A stretch of DNA of 64,000 bases, taken from NCBI RefSeq assembly GCF_907164915.1, contig NC_061862.1, positions 7,985,505 through 8,049,504 of the forward strand. Direction: 5' to 3'. Made by a program: the position numbers and the translations under genes. The notes below the pieces were generated by a model that was given only the letters and a program-made list of their open reading frames with translations, ran no database searches and was not told where the DNA came from. Origin of the DNA: Impatiens glandulifera (Eukaryota; Streptophyta; Magnoliopsida; Ericales; Balsaminaceae). This document shows, piece after piece, positions 62,262 through 64,000 of the stretch (position 1 is its first letter; each line of letters opens with the position of its first letter).

Positions 62262-62702
62262 ATGGCTTCAACCTTGTTCTCTGCACCAACATTCCAGGGA
62301 CTGAGGCCACTCAACAAGCCCACTGATTGCCGTCTCTTCGCTGCCGCCAAGACCTCGGTTCGAATCTCCAACAAAACACAAATCCGGCCCATCATCAAGG
62401 CAGAACTGAATCCCTCTTTGGTAATCAGCCTGAGCACCGGCCTATCTCTCTTCCTTGGAAGATTCGTCTTCTTCAACTTCCAGCGAGAAAATGTAGCCAA
62501 ACAGGTGCCTGAACAGAACGGTATCACCCATTTTGAAGCCGGCGATGTCAGGGCAAAGGAATACGTCAGTCTCCTTAAATCCAATGATCCAATTGGATTC
62601 AACATTGTTGATGTTCTTGCTTGGGGATCCATTGGTCACATTGTTGCTTACTACATTCTTGCCACCTCCAGCAATGGCTATGATCCAAGTTTTTTCGGCT
62701 AG
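62262..62702 (+). CDS. PSAG: Photosystem I reaction center subunit V, chloroplast precursor
   Basis: An intron-less frame of 146 residues. Residues 1-47 are a Ser/Thr/Lys/Arg-rich transit peptide with likely cleavage before [13 protein letters not shown] (48-60). The mature 99 residues match PsaG as I remember it almost throughout: [20 protein letters not shown] in the first membrane span and its border, the stromal loop with [16 protein letters not shown], and the second span [20 protein letters not shown], ending [11 protein letters not shown]. PsaG sits in the thylakoid membrane at the PsaB side of photosystem I, where it stabilises the core and helps bind light-harvesting complex I. The start is the first ATG after a leader ending AAAAAACATA. 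Its 3' end faces the next gene, with stops 118 bp apart. Confidence 0.97.
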   Translation: MASTLFSAPTFQGLRPLNKPTDCRLFAAAKTSVRISNKTQIRPIIKAELNPSLVISLSTGLSLFLGRFVFFNFQRENVAKQVPEQNGITHFEAGDVRAKEYVSLLKSNDPIGFNIVDVLAWGSIGHIVAYYILATSSNGYDPSFFG

Positions 62703-62820
62703 ATCCAAAACTGTAATCTTGTATAGTTGTTGAATTTGAAAAGGGGGGGAAGAATCAGCTTTAATTACTTGTGTACCACAAATTGTTTGTTTATCCAAAA
62801 AGATAATTCACATTAATATT

Positions 62821-63846
62821 TCATGTGGGTACATCACCACCACCTATATAAGGAGGAGGGGGAGAAAACTTCAACAAGTTAAGCCAGATAAAGAACAAAA
62901 CTAGCAAAATAAACTGAGTAAGAAAACAAAGTGAATACTTTCGAACTCGATTCTCCAGCTTCAAGACTTCGTCTGAACCAACTATATCGTTGCAGTACAT
63001 TTCCAATCTTTCGGCTTTCTTGCTTAAATCAGAAGCCTTTCTTTTGACATCTTCGAGTTTATTCACTACCTTGGCTGTAGAATTTCGTCCTTCCAAGAGA
63101 GCTATCTGTTCAACCGCTATCTTCTGGATTTGTCTCCGCATTGCTATTTGTTTTATTTCAGCTTCAATTCTCTTCTTGAACAGATCATCAATCTTCTCTT
63201 CCAATTCCCTTTTAACATTTAACATTGACAAGAACTCTTCCTCGGGCTGTTCCAATTCCCCGTTTTTTACAGCATTCTCAAGTTCAATTACCTTGGCCTC
63301 CTTCTGATTAAGCATGAAGATTGAATCTTCAAGCTTTTTCTTTAACATGTCTACCTCATGCTGTAAACTAGTAGAGGATGAGGATGAGGAAGAGGAAGAA
63401 CATTCTTCTTCAATCTCCACAGATCTAAAGGTGCAGTCTAATGGTGAATGATTAACTTCAGATAGTAAGACATGTTCACTTGCAATAATCTCGCTGAATT
63501 CATGAACTTCTGCAATTGAATTTTCGCTAAAAACGAATCAGATCAAACCAATATTATATCTTTTTTACAGGAAAGAAAGAATTAAACAAATTATGTTCAT
63601 ACCCTTCTCAAGTAACTCCTGCACGAACTGCAGTGAGAATATGGAATCAACAAGGGGATCATCATCATCATCACCACCACTTAAAGTACTCTCACCAATT
63701 CCTTTGGCCTTACCAGAGAAATCAGAAACAAGTTGATAATCAAATTCTCCCATTGGTTTCTCTCTAACTTCTTCTTCTACTTCACCGCTGCTTTCATCAT
63801 CATTGTAATGTGTTCGTCCTTGATTTCGCATCACATTTCCCTGCAT
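62821..63846 (-). CDS. WPP domain-interacting (WIP-type) KASH protein of the nuclear envelope
   Basis: Two exons on the minus strand, 63,846-63,603 and 63,509-62,821, join in frame to 310 residues. The N-terminal part is acidic (DDDDDP near 59-64). Residues about 120-265 are heptad-rich coiled coil, followed by a single membrane span (about 273-296, FLTQFILLVLFFIWLNLL) and a 14-residue tail ending GGGDVPT. A tail anchor closed by -VPT is the plant KASH signature that binds SUN proteins in the perinuclear space. Coiled coil plus this tail fits WIP proteins, which dock RanGAP and WIT at the outer nuclear membrane. It is shorter than Arabidopsis WIP1-3 as I remember them (over 450 residues). The acceptor at 63,510 was chosen because a competing one (TTTTTAG) leads to a stop. 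Confidence 0.75.
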
Positions 63847-64000
63847 TTTAAGACGAGTTTAGAGAGTTTCTCCTCGTCGAATTTGTTCCCGATGAAGAAC
63901 GATCTAACATAATCCAATCTAATTAAAGGGTACTGACTGTACATAAAATTGAGATTTGGAACGAGATCGAGAAAAAAGTAAACAAGACGACGATTAAAAT
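63847..64000 (-). promoter_or_regulatory. WIP gene leader/promoter (cut by window end)
   Basis: Sequence immediately upstream of the start codon. No TATA box is seen before the window ends. Confidence 0.35.

Noticed and set aside
62213..62632. 139-codon minus-strand frame over PSAG
   Set aside because: It is a shadow of the highly conserved PSAG frame on the other strand.

Overview
The window is nuclear DNA of a flowering plant, most likely a eudicot. Its genes carry spliceosomal introns, it encodes a nuclear photosystem I subunit with a chloroplast transit peptide, and its intergenic DNA is very AT-rich and full of plant-type transposable elements. The species cannot be fixed from the sequence.

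Layout. (1) 1-11,872: two nearly identical direct copies of a segment of at least 3.5 kb, each with an intact B3-domain (DUF313-type) gene on the minus strand. About 4.9 kb of repeat-rich DNA separates them (tRNA-like SINE units, Helitron-like ends, a hAT-type MITE). (2) 12,671-14,390: a four-EF-hand calcium sensor of the CML21/CML22 type, minus strand, whose exons can be joined precisely. (3) 14,400-34,600: gene-poor. It holds a (TA)n Helitron-like repeat, a LINE scrap, a decayed Ty3/gypsy element whose 3' LTR is interrupted by a 1.4 kb Mutator-like element with a 10-bp target duplication, and a hairpin-forming hAT-like element. (4) 31,492-35,213 and about 46,074-51,510 are two copies of a segment carrying the promoter and first coding exon of a ubiquitin-conjugating enzyme gene. 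The left copy is cut off in intron 1 by a Ty1/copia element (35,211-44,383). The right copy is the complete four-exon UBC28-like gene (51,428-52,517). Between them lie the copia element and a truncated gypsy LTR in inverted orientation. (5) 54,000-64,000: a compact genic stretch with a Sec14-type phosphoinositide-transfer (SFH) gene, a WD40 gene, intron-less PSAG, and, convergent with PSAG, a coiled-coil tail-anchored protein ending in -VPT, which marks a WPP-interacting (WIP) KASH protein of the nuclear envelope.

The genes form no pathway. They are ordinary independent plant genes: transcription factor, calcium sensor, ubiquitination, lipid transfer, WD40 scaffold, photosystem I, and the linker between nucleus and cytoskeleton. 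Intact genes lie at the right end and in two islands on the left, and the middle was built by nested insertions, segmental duplication and deletion.

The most unusual structure is an array of about 23 short palindromes (TTAGAC, about 5 nt, GTCTAA) in the copia LTR, with related palindromes in the spacer between pol and an extra downstream ORF. Exon joins were made by hand from splice consensus, reading frame and family resemblance. All similarities to known families are from memory, not from a search.
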